A DNA stretch of 64,000 bases from DASRJG01 sp964647625 (GTDB lineage: Bacteria; Acidobacteriota; Polarisedimenticolia; Polarisedimenticolales; DASRJG01). The notes beneath the pieces are model-generated. The model was not told the origin of the DNA. It ran no database searches and saw only the letters and a list, made by a program, of their open reading frames with translations. The DNA lies in the NCBI GenBank assembly GCA_964647625.1, contig CAZYHZ010000013.1, forward strand, positions 1 to 64,000. The letters run 5' to 3'. The translations under genes were made by a program, and so were the position numbers. Positions 33,601 to 42,300 of this stretch are shown in pieces; positions within the stretch are counted from its first letter, which is position 1; every line of letters starts with the position of its first letter.

Positions 33601-35303
33601 TTGTCCGCGCTCGCGTTCCAGACCGTCGCAACGCCGGTCGCCGCATCGAACGCCGCGAGCCGCGTTCGCGTCGTGGCGCCGTTCACGGCGGTGAAATCGC
33701 CGCCGGCGTACACCTGCCCCCCGGAGACGGCGAGGGCGTTGACCGTGTTGTTGGCATTCGGGTCCCACGAGGTCAGCGCGCCCGTCGCGAGGTCGAACGA
33801 CGCCAGGCGGTTCCGCGTCGTCGAGTTGACGGTCGTGAACAAGCCCCCCGCGTACAGCCTCCCGCCGCTCACGGTCAGCACACCGACCGAATTATCGGCG
33901 CCCGGATTCCAGGACGTCGCGATGCCGGTCGCCGCATCGATCGCCGCAAACCGCGCCCGCGCCGTGGCTCCGTTGACGGTGGCGAAGGCCCCGCCCGCGT
34001 ACACCGTCCCCCCGCTTGCCGCGAGCGCGTAGACGTCGCTGCTCGCGTTCGGGTCCCAGGACGTGACCGCCCCCGTCGTCGCATCCACGGCCGCGATGTG
34101 GTTCCGGATCGCTCCACCAAGCATGGTGAACGCGCCGCCCGTGAACACCGTGCTGCCGCTCACGGCCAATGCCAAGCCGGACCCGTTCGCGTCGGGATTC
34201 CAAGACGTCGCGTTGCCGGCCGACGTGTCGAAGGCCGCGAGATGGTTCCGCGTCGTCGCGCCGCTGACGGCGGTGAACTCTCCCGCGACGTAGACGGTGC
34301 TCCCGCTCACCGCAAGCGCCCTGACAATGCCGTTCGCGTTGGGGTTCCACGCGGTCGCCGTTCCCGTCGTCGCATCGAACGCGGCAAGGTGGTTCCGCGT
34401 CGTCGCGCCGTTGACGGTGACGAAATCTCCACCGGCAAATACGGTGCTGCCGCTCACCGCGATCGACCTCACGATGCTGCCCACGTTGGGATTCCAGGCC
34501 GTCGCGAGCCCGCTCGCCGCATCGATCGCCACGAGCCGGTTCCGTGTCGTCGAACCCCCGATGGTGCTGAACTGCCCGCCGGCGTACACCGTCCCGCCGA
34601 CGACGGCGAGCGAGTACACCACGTTGTTCATGTTGGGGTTCCAGCCTGTGGCGAGACCAGTCGCGGTGCTCAGCGCCGCGATGCGGAACCGTGTCGCCCC
34701 TCCGATGGTCGAGAAGCTTCCTCCGACGTAGACGGTTCCGCCGCTGACCACCAGCTGGTTGATAAAGCCGTTCGAGCCCGGATTCCAGGAGGTGAGCGCG
34801 CCCGTCGTGGTGTCGAACGCCGCGAGATAGCTCTGCGACACGCCGGCGATCGTCGTGAAGGCCCCACCCGCATACAGCGTGTTCCCGACGAGCGCCAGCG
34901 TGGTCACCGTGCTGCTCGCCCCCGGGTTCCACGCCGCGAGGGATTTGTCGGAGAGGATGTGCGCGAGGTTGTTCCTGGGCACACCGCCCACGGCGGTGAA
35001 GAACCCGCCGATGTACCAGCCACCGCTCCCGTCCGAAGCCACCGAGAAGACGTTCCCGGCCACCTTCGGCAGGCCCGTGGTCGGAAGGCCGGTCGTGGCA
35101 TCGATCGATGCGGCCCCGCCCGTTGGCGGGCCGACCCGAGTGAACGCGCCTCCGATGTACAAGACGTTGCCCGCCAGCTCTTCGATGTAGACGTCTCCGT
35201 CGGTGGCGTAGAACCCTTCGCGGATCGACTGGGCGTCGGCGGCTACGTGCAGGACGGACAGAGCCAACACCAAAGGCAGGTGCCTCAGTGGGCGCATGCG
35301 CAT
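27675..35303 (-). CDS. Giant secreted RHS/YD-repeat protein with delta-60-like propeller
   Basis: 2542 residues with a signal peptide (1-24). Residues about 30-690 hold some 15 repeats of about 42 residues ('aWNPNan..V.aLAVSGgtVYAGG.FT.VnGaTrnrlAAfDa.TG'), resembling delta-60 repeats. Then come a lectin-like stretch, Cys-rich 'DGnpCtsGDtCsGGaC' modules and an FN3-like domain. The RHS core follows ('GEFhHEAVDLRIaGRGLDFvWaRrYRSR') with dozens of YD repeats, closing at 'RFDPESGLGYFRHRYQD'. The last 160 residues are unique, acidic and Cys-rich, as in the variable tips of RHS toxins. No same-strand immunity gene follows. RHS proteins act in contact-dependent competition or surface structure. Confidence 0.92.
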   Translation of the reverse strand: MRMRPLRHLPLVLALSVLHVAADAQSIREGFYATDGDVYIEELAGNVLYIGGAFTRVGPPTGGAASIDATTGLPTTGLPKVAGNVFSVASDGSGGWYIGGFFTAVGGVPRNNLAHILSDKSLAAWNPGASSTVTTLALVGNTLYAGGAFTTIAGVSQSYLAAFDTTTGALTSWNPGSNGFINQLVVSGGTVYVGGSFSTIGGATRFRIAALSTATGLATGWNPNMNNVVYSLAVVGGTVYAGGQFSTIGGSTTRNRLVAIDAASGLATAWNPNVGSIVRSIAVSGSTVFAGGDFVTVNGATTRNHLAAFDATTGTATAWNPNANGIVRALAVSGSTVYVAGEFTAVSGATTRNHLAAFDTSAGNATSWNPDANGSGLALAVSGSTVFTGGAFTMLGGAIRNHIAAVDATTGAVTSWDPNASSDVYALAASGGTVYAGGAFATVNGATARARFAAIDAATGIATSWNPGADNSVGVLTVSGGRLYAGGLFTTVNSTTRNRLASFDLATGALTSWDPNANNTVNALAVSGGQVYAGGDFTAVNGATTRTRLAAFDAATGVATVWNASADNSVYALAQTGGSVYAGGLFLNVNGATPRNRLAAFDAVSGAVTGWDPNASNAVYSLAAGPGTIYAGGDFTTINGGTGRVRLAALDAVSGTATSWNPGASSGVYWLTVSGGTVYAGGGFTVVGGVVQPKLAAIVDPLTSSTITATAGAGGSISPSGSVTVLSGASQSFTIAPTACHHVAGVLVDGASVGTVTTYTFTDVAKNHTIDASFATDADGTACSDGNPCTSGDTCSGGACSPGPPTNCDDGNVCTDDSCSPALGCIHDPNDAPCDDGSACTTDDVCKGGVCSGVPTSYVKSDPDGITLTAAKGPGPGAVTLNWTGGAVPYRVTRSSSPQRVLDAASDLGRTYATTWGDTPPAGIIFYYQVTTQSSMEPPVPPPAEPCNCDPHREDERTGAKDVNLFAGEFHHEAVDLRIAGRGLDFVWARRYRSRFAFTTALGNGWDFSYNLRVIASGANMMVEDGNTRADVYSLQPDGTWTRSEFFRILSKLGDLSFRLTFPDTSQWNFKALDASPAAGKIASIVDRNGNSLTFLYDGTGKLTTVTDTLGRNITIGYDPSGRIATVTDFAGRQVRYVYYQSGDAGGAAGDLKSARSPLVTGTPTGNDYPLGKTTVYTYTKGFVDDRLNHNLLTITDPRGVMWVTNLYASTTDPTDPNFDHVTRQIWGDPGDNVDIVYVAQTPAEANGYAIDKAIVNDRVGNVREFSFDFKNRLVRKREYTGRANPDTPTTDSTNRPTGKLRPDDPDWFDTIYEHNRDSLLTRVVDPNGNSRRWVYEADLNPCAAVRSRGNLREVHRDPGAIGSDQSEIVEIFEYDLNAGGCCGPNMVTRHVDGRGNQTLYTYDAHGNLLHTQHRIPTIVEDFEYNIYGQQTAHTLPDNGSGHRRRDELSYYSSGSQNGYLLQRLVDAGGFNLATVYEYNSVGKLVRMTDPRGHDTQYVVNSLDQVVQKFSREVTTGSGIRYRTDTYYDPANKVSRVDVWNFDETGALQSNNFFTTIFSYDALDRVTSRNSEVDDSSSVITDYVYDANRNRTLTRYGQATSGADPFNVRRVLYDERDLPYRETRGEGSATPSTTQGDYDGNRNLKAVRRGLEAGASVTTFAYDGFDRRVLRTDPMGNVTTYHYDANGNKVGDLVMGELLDVNGGSGNVRLAQSSYQYDAMDRLTRTDDAFFDTETQSPIGDGQSSVQTVYTPNSQRASVTDDNSHTTTYAYDGADRLRVETDARGNTATYSYDANSNRTGLLEVDLPDAGGPTQSFQTTYTYDNLDRPTQQTDNAGDTLTHEYDSRGNSAVVIDGRGNTTRYIYDGLDRLVSTQQALTNTGDGSGSVTHTIQLQQSWDASSRLASRTDDNGNTTSYSYDSLNRRTARTYADGTSVTFSYNPFDKLTAKADANGNAFSYTYDAKERMSTRSIVPGPGVSPDTTLEQYQYDGTDHLVRTQDDDSLLVLERNSLGYVTQETEQVLPGGVQKTTVITFDGNGNRTRLVYPGGRNIVYTYDSLDRRYVVRDDPPGPGSTIGTYSYIGRQRVQRLDYGNGLRLDDSYDTDRRIAETRHSRISDAAVLDDRTYSWDPSHNKITQNSSTPFSFAVESKYFSFDSVNQLIHSQSSSGPTIDYTLDGVGNRTFTTGPDYGSYYMDSTTPEPADRQMNQYSYTPWGSRLYDANGNLIQAYPYTFGFNALDELVSFTDSNTGQTTTYRYDSAGRRIEKNVAGSITRFRHSGFDELEEEDAFGATLASHVWGEGIDALLQTKRGGVAQFHHADDLGSTVMVTDASGSVLERNAYGDYGTPQFLDPSGSPLASSQIGNAYLFMGRRFDPESGLGYFRHRYQDTRGGRPLSRDEAAACAERERRGNAAGDFGNNPVNKPLPMGKEYHCLVSALHYYTQRCRNVDCLVPCQVWTIRIIEKSIFGHVYSDNSYETCECHDLKQRFWDQGKDDPWDYDEDNLDSDADWEPYKKACLDADAEELKRATSDLDPPTCEPVPN

Positions 35304-35336
35304 TTTCCACCCCCCAGAAGCCCGATTTGAGGGGAG

Positions 35337-35364
35337 TAGATACCTGTGGAGGAGGGGGTGTCAA
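35337..35364 (-). promoter_or_regulatory. Promoter of the RHS gene
   Basis: Minus-strand TTGACA (35364-35359), 16 bp, TATCTA (35342-35337), about 35 bp before the RHS start. A GGGGGGTGG ribosome-binding stretch lies between. The -35 box is a perfect consensus. Confidence 0.55.
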
Positions 35365-35444
35365 CGGGGAAGAAGTTGGGCGGGGACGAGTACTAGAATC
35401 GCGCCCAGTCGGAGTGGCGGAACGATCGACGCAGGGGGCGCATT

Positions 35445-36368
35445 GTGATCGGGTGGTTCGGCAACACGGATTACGACTGGTACCGCTTGCTTGCAGAGCA
35501 GCCAAACATCGACGAAGTCAACTTCTGGCAGCCGTCGGCGACACGTCCGCCCGCGCAACTCGAAGTCGGAACGCCTTTTTTCTTCAAGCTCAAGAAACCG
35601 CATTACTCAATCGGGGGCTATGGATTCCTTCTCAAGTTCTCGGTGCTGCCGACAGACGTTGCTTGGGAGACGTTTGGCATCAAGAACGGCGCAACCAGCT
35701 TTGAGATCATGCGCGATCGCATCTCGCGTTACCGCACGCGTCCATTGCGGCCGGACGAGAATCCCGACATCGGATGTCTGCTGGTGCAACAACCGGTGTT
35801 CTTTAAGCCGGCGGATTGGATCGAGCAGCCGCGGGACTGGCCGAAACAAGCGGTTCAGGGAAAGCGCTATGACCTTGAAGTAGGCGAAGGTCGCCGCGTG
35901 TGGGAAGCATGCCTGGGGCGAACACCCGTGGTTGACGCACCTCTCGCCGTTGCGGTTGCAGACCGCCCGCGGTTTGGGAAGCCGGTCCTCGTACCCCCGC
36001 GGCTTGGGCAAGGAAGTTTCAGGATCGCGGTTCTCGACGCCTACGGCCGCTCATGCGCCGTAACCGGGGAGCACTCATTGCCCGTTCTCGAAGCGGCCCA
36101 TATCCGACCATACAAATCAGGAGGGGAGCACGAAACGCGCAACGGTCTGCTGCTGCGAAGCGATCTACATCGCTTATTCGACCGAGGATTCGTTACCGTC
36201 ACGCCGGATCTCAAATTCCAAGTCAGTTCGAAGCTCCGAGGCCGCTGGAACAATGGTCGCACCTACTATTCCTACGATGGTGCATCGGTTCGTGTGCCGG
36301 CGAACCACAAGCTAGCTCCGGACCGAGAGCTTCTGCACTGGCACGCCCGGGAAGTGTTCGTGGCCTAA
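35445..36368 (+). CDS. HNH endonuclease with N-terminal reader-like domain (1)
   Basis: 307 residues from a GTG. The C-terminal HNH_2 domain (about 190-275) is complete: 'FRIAVLDAYGRsCAVTGEHsLPvLEAAHIRPYksGGeHetrNGLLLRSDLHRLFDRGFVTV', broken here by case; the His-Asn-His set is present. The N-terminal 170 residues carry 'FWQPSa', 'LEVGTPFFFKLKkPhYsIgGyGFL', which resembles PUA/EVE-type folds that read modified bases. This suggests a stand-alone type IV-like restriction enzyme. The sequence looks less GC-rich than its neighbours, consistent with transfer. Confidence 0.85.
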   Translation: MIGWFGNTDYDWYRLLAEQPNIDEVNFWQPSATRPPAQLEVGTPFFFKLKKPHYSIGGYGFLLKFSVLPTDVAWETFGIKNGATSFEIMRDRISRYRTRPLRPDENPDIGCLLVQQPVFFKPADWIEQPRDWPKQAVQGKRYDLEVGEGRRVWEACLGRTPVVDAPLAVAVADRPRFGKPVLVPPRLGQGSFRIAVLDAYGRSCAVTGEHSLPVLEAAHIRPYKSGGEHETRNGLLLRSDLHRLFDRGFVTVTPDLKFQVSSKLRGRWNNGRTYYSYDGASVRVPANHKLAPDRELLHWHAREVFVA

Positions 36369-36422
36369 GCTGCGTCGAGTTCACTTGACCCCGCGGTGAT
36401 CAGCCGATTAGGCTCACAAATC

Positions 36423-37415
36423 ATGACCGGCGAGCAACGAGCCCGCGCACTCCTCTATTTGACCCGCTACATCGGAACCGAGGTCACGGCGGCATTTCTA
36501 CAGAAAACAGCCGAGCACCTTGCGCCCGCCGGTATCCCTCACATTCATCCGCTGCAGGAGGGTATCTACAAGCCGAAGGGGAGCGAGCACGCCTTTTGTA
36601 TCTGGAGCCGGTCAGCCGTGGGAAGCGTCAGTGCTCGCTACCCCGATGAGCTGCGGGTGGAGGACGACGGGACGTGGCGGATGGACTATGCGCCGAAAGA
36701 TGGAAGCTTGGATCACGCGGCCAATCGGTCGTTGTTCCGAGTGATGGAGGATCACCTTCCGGTGCTTGTCATCGCGACATCGCGGCCGAAGGAGGCGACT
36801 GGCGGGGCACGTTACAGGATTCTGGGCCTCGCCGTCATCGAGTCGTTTGATGGTTCCGCGAGGCGATTCGTGCTGCGCGGCGCGTCGGCGTCAATCCTGA
36901 CTGGACTTCGGACTGCGGAACCCAACGATGAAGATCTCGTCCGAGTGGAGATCAGAGAGCAACTGATCCTTCCGATGGCCTTTGGTGAACCGCGATCGCG
37001 GTATGCCACATCGCGGGAAGTCCGCGACCGGGCCTTCACGAGCATCGTGCTCGACGAGTATCGCCGGCAATGCTGCGTGTGCAACTCGTTGTTCGTGCTT
37101 CGAGACAATGACCGGGCGCCGCTCGTCGAAGCGCAGGCCGCCCACATCATCCCAGTGAAGGACAAGGGCCCCGACGATCCTAGAAATGGATTGAGCCTCT
37201 GCCGCCGTCACCACTGGGCGTTCGATAGCGGGCTCTTCACGATCACCGACGCACTGTTGGTAAGACTCAGTCCCGCCGTCTCGCGCGCCGAAAGGCGCAA
37301 GTTCGATCTCGAGGAGTACGACGCAGAGGCCGTCACAAGGCCTGTTCGTGAGTCATGCGTTCCCGAACAGCTGGCGCTGGAGTGGCACCACGCCAACGTA
37401 TTCCGGGCCGCGTAG
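36423..37415 (+). CDS. HNH endonuclease (COG3440-like restriction enzyme) (2)
   Basis: 330 residues from the ATG at 36423; an in-frame GTG at 36396 is possible. The central domain ('GIYKPKGSEHAFCIWSRSavG', 'YPDELrvedDGtWrMDYaPkdGSLDhAANRSLFrvMeDHLPVlVI', 'RYrILGLAVIESFDGsaRRFVLRG') looks like the SRA/YDG-like reader of predicted restriction enzymes. The C-terminal HNH is 'VLdEYRrQCCVCN.lFvLrD', 'LVEAQAAHIIPVkDkGPDDPRNGLSLCRRHHWAFDSGLFTI'. It follows the first HNH gene by 54 bp, so the two may act together against modified phage DNA; this role is inferred. Confidence 0.82.
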   Translation: MTGEQRARALLYLTRYIGTEVTAAFLQKTAEHLAPAGIPHIHPLQEGIYKPKGSEHAFCIWSRSAVGSVSARYPDELRVEDDGTWRMDYAPKDGSLDHAANRSLFRVMEDHLPVLVIATSRPKEATGGARYRILGLAVIESFDGSARRFVLRGASASILTGLRTAEPNDEDLVRVEIREQLILPMAFGEPRSRYATSREVRDRAFTSIVLDEYRRQCCVCNSLFVLRDNDRAPLVEAQAAHIIPVKDKGPDDPRNGLSLCRRHHWAFDSGLFTITDALLVRLSPAVSRAERRKFDLEEYDAEAVTRPVRESCVPEQLALEWHHANVFRAA

Positions 37416-37609
37416 GGATGGTCACTTTCAGTGAACGGCTCTCTTTCCCCCCATCCTAGCGACCTACCGCCCGTGCGTTAAAGGCTCGCGGTCTCGTGGT
37501 ACGCGAAATTGAGCGTCGGGGCGACAACGCAATCGACGCGCTGAGTTCGGCGGTTCTCAAGCTGAACTTCATAAACGTCGTCGAGCTCTCTTCCGCTATC
37601 CTCGCCTTC

Positions 37610-38029
37610 GTGAAACAACTCACCACCGAACTCGTCGTCAAATCGCTCGGCCCGGGAATGATCGAGATCACCGACCGCGTCGTCGCCTGGGTCCGCTCGA
37701 CGCAAGTTTCGATAGGGTTGCTGACCCTTCACGTAACGCACACCTCTGCTTCGCTGCTCATCCAGGAAAACGCCGATCCGGAGGTGCCCCGCGACTTCGA
37801 GAGGTTCCTGCGCCGGCTCGTCCCCGAGGGCGATCCGCTCTTTCGCCACACGGCCGAAGGCCCCGACGACATGCCGGCGCACGTCCGCGCGGCGCTGACA
37901 GCGACGACGCTGTCGATTCCGGTCGTCGATGGTGCGCTTGCGCTCGGCACCTGGCAGGGGATCTACCTGTACGAGCACCGTGCCAACCCGCACACACGTA
38001 AGGTTGCGGCGCACATCATCGGAGAGTGA
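37610..38029 (+). CDS. YjbQ-family protein (secondary thiamine-phosphate synthase type)
   Basis: 139 residues from a GTG at 37610, matching the usual length of about 138; the open frame upstream is not conserved. Family marks are 'GLLTLHVTHTSASLLIQENADPeVprDFErFLrRLVPEGDPLFRHTAEGPDDMPAHVRAALTaTTLSIPVvdGaLaLGTWQGIYLYEHR', broken here for space. The His cluster is complete. The E. coli homologue can substitute for thiamine-phosphate synthase, but the native role is unclear. No operon partner is evident. Confidence 0.93.
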   Translation: MKQLTTELVVKSLGPGMIEITDRVVAWVRSTQVSIGLLTLHVTHTSASLLIQENADPEVPRDFERFLRRLVPEGDPLFRHTAEGPDDMPAHVRAALTATTLSIPVVDGALALGTWQGIYLYEHRANPHTRKVAAHIIGE

Positions 38030-38102
38030 GTGCTCGTGACCGCGCGGCGTTCTAGAGTAGGAAGCGCGTGACGTGCGCATTCAGTGCTGATAAAATCAGA
38101 CG

Positions 38103-38297
38103 ATGCGGCGGCGCCTCCTCAAGGTAGATCCCAGGACGGTCGACCCCGCCGAGGATTCGTTCGATCTCGATTACTACCGTTCCCTCACCACCGCGCAGCG
38201 TTTCCGAATGTTGATCGACCGGTCTGTGCTTCTGCTGAAGCTCGCGAGGCGGAATGCAAGCGATCGAGAGTTTCCTACACTCGTTAAACGAAGCTGA
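38103..38297 (+). CDS. Small helical partner of a nucleotidyltransferase (module 2)
   Basis: 64 residues, basic and helical. The core 'YYRSLTTAQRFRMLIDRSVLLLKLARR' aligns with 'LSPAERLDAMYRHAV' of module 1 and 'MSPLEKLNLVGEST' of module 3. It overlaps the next gene by 44 bp. Function is unknown; position and pairing suggest an antitoxin-like or regulatory partner. Confidence 0.65.
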   Translation: MRRRLLKVDPRTVDPAEDSFDLDYYRSLTTAQRFRMLIDRSVLLLKLARRNASDREFPTLVKRS

Positions 38298-38697
38298 CGT
38301 CCGGTACGTCATCATCGGCGAGACGGCTTTCGCCGCGCACGGCTGGATGTGCGCCACCGCAGATGTCGATCTCTTCATCGCAAACGACGGCGAAAACGTC
38401 GAGAGGCTTCGCCCCGTTCTCACACGATTCGGGTATGACATCGCCGACGCCGGAGTCGATGATTTCAAGAAGTACAAAATCCTGCTCAGGCAATACGACC
38501 TGCCGCTCGACTTGCACCCGTTCGTGGCCGGTGGGATCGAATTCGAGAGCGTCTGGGATCGTCGTGTCGTCGCCGACCTGGGTACGGTCCAAGCGCCGTT
38601 CGCTTCGCTCCAGGATCTTATCCTCATGAAGCGAGCCGCGGGCCGCCCGAAAGACCTCGAGGATCTGAAGCAGCTCGAGAAGCTGGCCAGGGGCTAG
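38254..38697 (+). CDS. Nucleotidyltransferase-fold protein (module 2)
   Basis: 147 residues. 'ADVRYVIIGETAFAAHGW' is the glycine turn, D-V-D in 'TADVDLFI' the metal-binding pair, and 'PLDLHPFV' supplies a third acid. 'LQDLILMKRAAGRPKDLEDLKQLEKL' is the C-terminal helix seen in many such proteins. The ATG at 38254 lies inside the small partner gene. Its stop overlaps the convergent Gre-like gene in the palindrome CTAG. The core is intact. Confidence 0.8.
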   Translation: MQAIESFLHSLNEADVRYVIIGETAFAAHGWMCATADVDLFIANDGENVERLRPVLTRFGYDIADAGVDDFKKYKILLRQYDLPLDLHPFVAGGIEFESVWDRRVVADLGTVQAPFASLQDLILMKRAAGRPKDLEDLKQLEKLARG

Positions 38698-39131
38698 GCA
38701 CCCGCCTCGTAGCTGACTTCGACGACCTCAAGCTCCCGCTCGCCGCTCGGCAGTACCACCTTCACCCGATCTCCGACGCTCGCCGACAGCAGCGCCTTTG
38801 CAACCGGCGAGACCCAACTGATGTGACCGCGCGCGACGTCGGTCTCGTCCACGCCGACGATCCGGTAACGCGCCGTCTCGCCGTCGGGCAGGCTCCGGAC
38901 CGTGACGGTCGCTCCGAACCGAACGACGTCGAGGACTTCGGACGGTGGGCCTACGATGACCGCGGAGTCCAGGATCCGGCGCGCTTCGGGGTTCGAGTCC
39001 AGCTCGGCTCTCAATCGCTGCGCGCCGTCCCGCGTCAGATAGTTCTTCGCACCCGGCGGCAGAACGGAAGGCAACGGCCTCGGCGGCGGATCTTCCTTGT
39101 CATCGTCTTCTTTGGTGAACGCCTTGCTCAT
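38694..39131 (-). CDS. GreA/GreB-like factor lacking most of the coiled coil
   Basis: 145 residues. Residues 1-28 are the acidic/Pro-rich extension of GreB-like proteins ('MSKAFTKEDD', 'LPPGAKNYLTrdGAqRLRaEL'). Residues 66-143 are the C-terminal FKBP-like domain ('VRFGATVTVrslpdGEtarYRIVGvDEtDvarGhISWVSPVAkALLsasVGDrV'). Between them only about 15 residues remain where Gre factors have a hairpin of 45 or more carrying the acidic tip that triggers RNA cleavage by polymerase. It can probably bind the polymerase rim but not reach the active site. The ATG at 39131 opens the family motif. Confidence 0.8.
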   Translation of the reverse strand: MSKAFTKEDDDKEDPPPRPLPSVLPPGAKNYLTRDGAQRLRAELDSNPEARRILDSAVIVGPPSEVLDVVRFGATVTVRSLPDGETARYRIVGVDETDVARGHISWVSPVAKALLSASVGDRVKVVLPSGERELEVVEVSYEAGA

Positions 39132-39381
39132 GCGGCTCGAGAATACCGGCGCCACATTGCTGCTGCGAATCTAGTTCTGAGGCTCGAATCTCCTCGACAG
39201 GCCGTTCTCCGAACAAAAGCCTACCCGTTCCGCTGGTTCTCCTTCGAACCGCCTCGAAACGGCCCCAAAAAGCGACTTCCAAGGGAAAACGGCCCTCCAG
39301 GATCGCCCAGGAGACGCGATCTCGGTCCCGGACGGGCCTCGGACCGGCCAAATTAAGCGAATACAGGGCGAAAAGCGGGGC

Positions 39382-42300
39382 TCACGGACACGCCCCCGCA
39401 CTCGCCGCGATCTTCGCATCGCGGCTCGCCACCTGCTTGGGAGAGCTCGTGTTGTAAGTGCCCGCTCCGCAGATGCTCGATGACGGGCGGACCAGGAACC
39501 ACAACCCGCCTGCGGGCGGAGTGGCTCCACTGATCGCGAGAGTCGTACCGGCCTGGTCGTTGCCGTCGCACGCCGCGTCGCTGAAGCTGCCGCCTCCGCT
39601 GCGCAGCGCGGACAGCGAGCCTTGCACGATGTCGTAGCCGGTGGAGCCGGCGATCGCGTTCCAGGAAAGCTGCGTGCGCGACGCGACGAGAAGGGTGGGG
39701 ACGCCGCTCGGCGGTGCGCCGGGGTCGGCGACGCCGTCGCAGTTGTTGTCGATGCCGTCGCACAGCTCCGGGGCCCCGGGGTAGACGGTGGGGTTGCTGT
39801 CGTTGCAGTCGACGCTGGCGTCGTACAGGTCGCCGTCGGCATCCACCAGACAGTTGGCGTCCACCTCGAGCGCGATGTCGCTCGGCGTCGTGCCGTTGTA
39901 GGGGCCGCCGTCGACCCATGCGAAGCCGACCTGGCGGAAGCGGTACGAGTTCGACCGGATGGCGCCGTCGCCCGCGGAGATCGCGTACGAGTCGGCGCTG
40001 CTCCCCGACTCGGTCGTGCCGTAGATCGACAGCCAGTAGGTCCCCGATCCCAGGCGCCTGGTCACGTCGAAGCGCGGCTCCCACAACCGTCCGGTGGAGC
40101 GGTAGCCGAGCGACTGCCCTGGCAAGATGCAAGACGACACGCACTGGCCGAGCTCGCACCCGTCTCCGGCCGGACACTGCGCGTAGGACGTGCAGGCGCC
40201 GCCCACGACACAGTCGGCGCTCTGGGCGCAGGCCAATGCGGGATTGTGCTGGCAGTACGCGTGCACCGACCAGGTCTGAAGCTCCGTCCCGGGCTGTCCC
40301 GACGCATCGGTGTACAGCTTCGCGACGGCGTCCGGCACCTTCGTTCCGTCCTGCAGCACGCCGCGGAAGCTGCTGACGTCGCACAGCATTCCCGCGGGCA
40401 CGACGAAGTCGTCGGCGCTCTGGCGGACCGCGCCACCGCTCGGCGTCGAATCGTGCGACTCGCCGGCGTGAAGGAGATCGACCTCTCCGTTCGTCCAGAA
40501 CGTGCCGGGGTTGCCGCGGTACTGGTACGCGCCCATGTCGCACGCGCCTTCCCGGAACACGCCGCGCACGTCGGTGGCGGCGCACGTCGCGGCGTCCCCG
40601 GTATTCAGCGCGGGCGAGCCCACCTTGAGGCGCAGGTCGGTCCCCGCGGTACGGAAGAGAGGATCGGCATTGACGATCGCGGTGCCGGAGTACCCGCCCT
40701 GGACGATGCTGTTCGACACGGTCGCCGCGGCACCGCTGATGCTGCCGTTCGTGTTCGCCCACAAGATCGAATTGCGAATCGTGACGGTGTTGACGTCAAA
40801 GATGTAGATGCCGCCGCCCGCGCTGGGCGCGGTGTTGGCGGTCATCGTGACGTTGTTCAGCCGAAGCTTCCCCGTGTAGTCGAGGACCGCTCCGCCGACG
40901 TCCGACGTCGCCTGGTTCCCGCGGAACTCGCAGCTGTCGAGGTAGCTCGAGCCTCCGGGCCAATTGGAGAAGCCGCCCCCGCGAGTTCCCACATTCGAGA
41001 TGAACTTCGTTTCTTCGATGTGCGGCCAGCCGCTCTGGCTGAAGAGCCCGCCGCCTTCACCGGAGGCCGTGTTGTTCGAGAACGTGCAGCCGGTGAGGCG
41101 CGGGTCGCCGGCCTGGTTCCACATCCCCGCTCCGCCGGTGCTCGCGGAGTTGCTGTCGAACGTCACGCGCTGGAGGTTCGGAGACCCGGTGTCGTTGTAG
41201 ATCCCGCCGCCCATCGCGGCGAAGTTCTGCATCATGCTGAGGTTTCGTAAGGCGGGGAAGGCGTTTGAAAGGTAGATCCCGGCGCCGCGGTCGTTGGGGC
41301 TTCCGCCGTTGGCGTAGCCGGCGACGATGGTGAAGCCGTCGAGCACGGCGCTGTCGTCGATCCCCGACCCGGCGGTCACGACGTGATAGCTGTTGTCCGT
41401 CGACGAAACGGTTCCGATGGATCCGGTGAGGAGCGTGGTGTTCACATCGGAATCCCGGACGCCGCCGCCATTCGGATACCCTCCGAGAATCGTCACGCCG
41501 TTCTTCAGCGTGAACGTGGCGGCGCGGTTGTTCGTGTAGGCGTTGGCGACGGGGTCCCAGTCGGGCCGGTACGCGCCGTGCGCGACGAGGATTCGCGATC
41601 CCGACGTCGCGACCGCGAGCGCGCCTTGAAGCTCCTTGAATGCATTCGCCCACGACGTCCCGTTACCCGCCCCCACGGCCAAGTTGTCGACGTAGTACAC
41701 GTGTTGGAGCGCGTCGAGCGCGGCCTTCAGATTGGGAAGGGGGCCCAGCTTGCGCACTCCCGACCAAACGGTTCCCGTCGAAACCAGGAGCTGCTTGATC
41801 AGAGCGGGAGGGGCGGGCGAGTTGTACAGAGACTTGTGGGCCTGCTCCAGCAGAGCGACGGCCCCGGTGACGATCGGACCGGCGCCCGAGCTGCCGCCGA
41901 AATCGGAGCGGTAATAGAGGTTCCGTCCCTCCGCCGAGTACAGGCCGCCGTTGCCGGTGGTCACGATCGAATCCCCCCAACCCTGGAGATCGACCGTCGC
42001 GCCGTAGTTGCTCCACGACCAGTAGCTGCGCGGCGCAACCTGATGCGGCGACATTGCGCCCGTGACGATGATGGCGCCCGAGTCGTTTTCGGTGAGGAAG
42101 GGCCAGTGGTCGTCGTTGTTCGTCGAATAGATGGGGTCGTCGAGGTTCTGGCCGCCGTTCCCGCTGGTCTCGACGACGACGATGCCGTTGGCGACCAGCG
42201 TCAAGATCGCGTCGTACACCGGCTTCGACCATTCCATGGGGACGTAGTACGGGTCGCCGTACGGCCCGTCCATCTGCTGCTCGATGAGCACGACGTCCCC

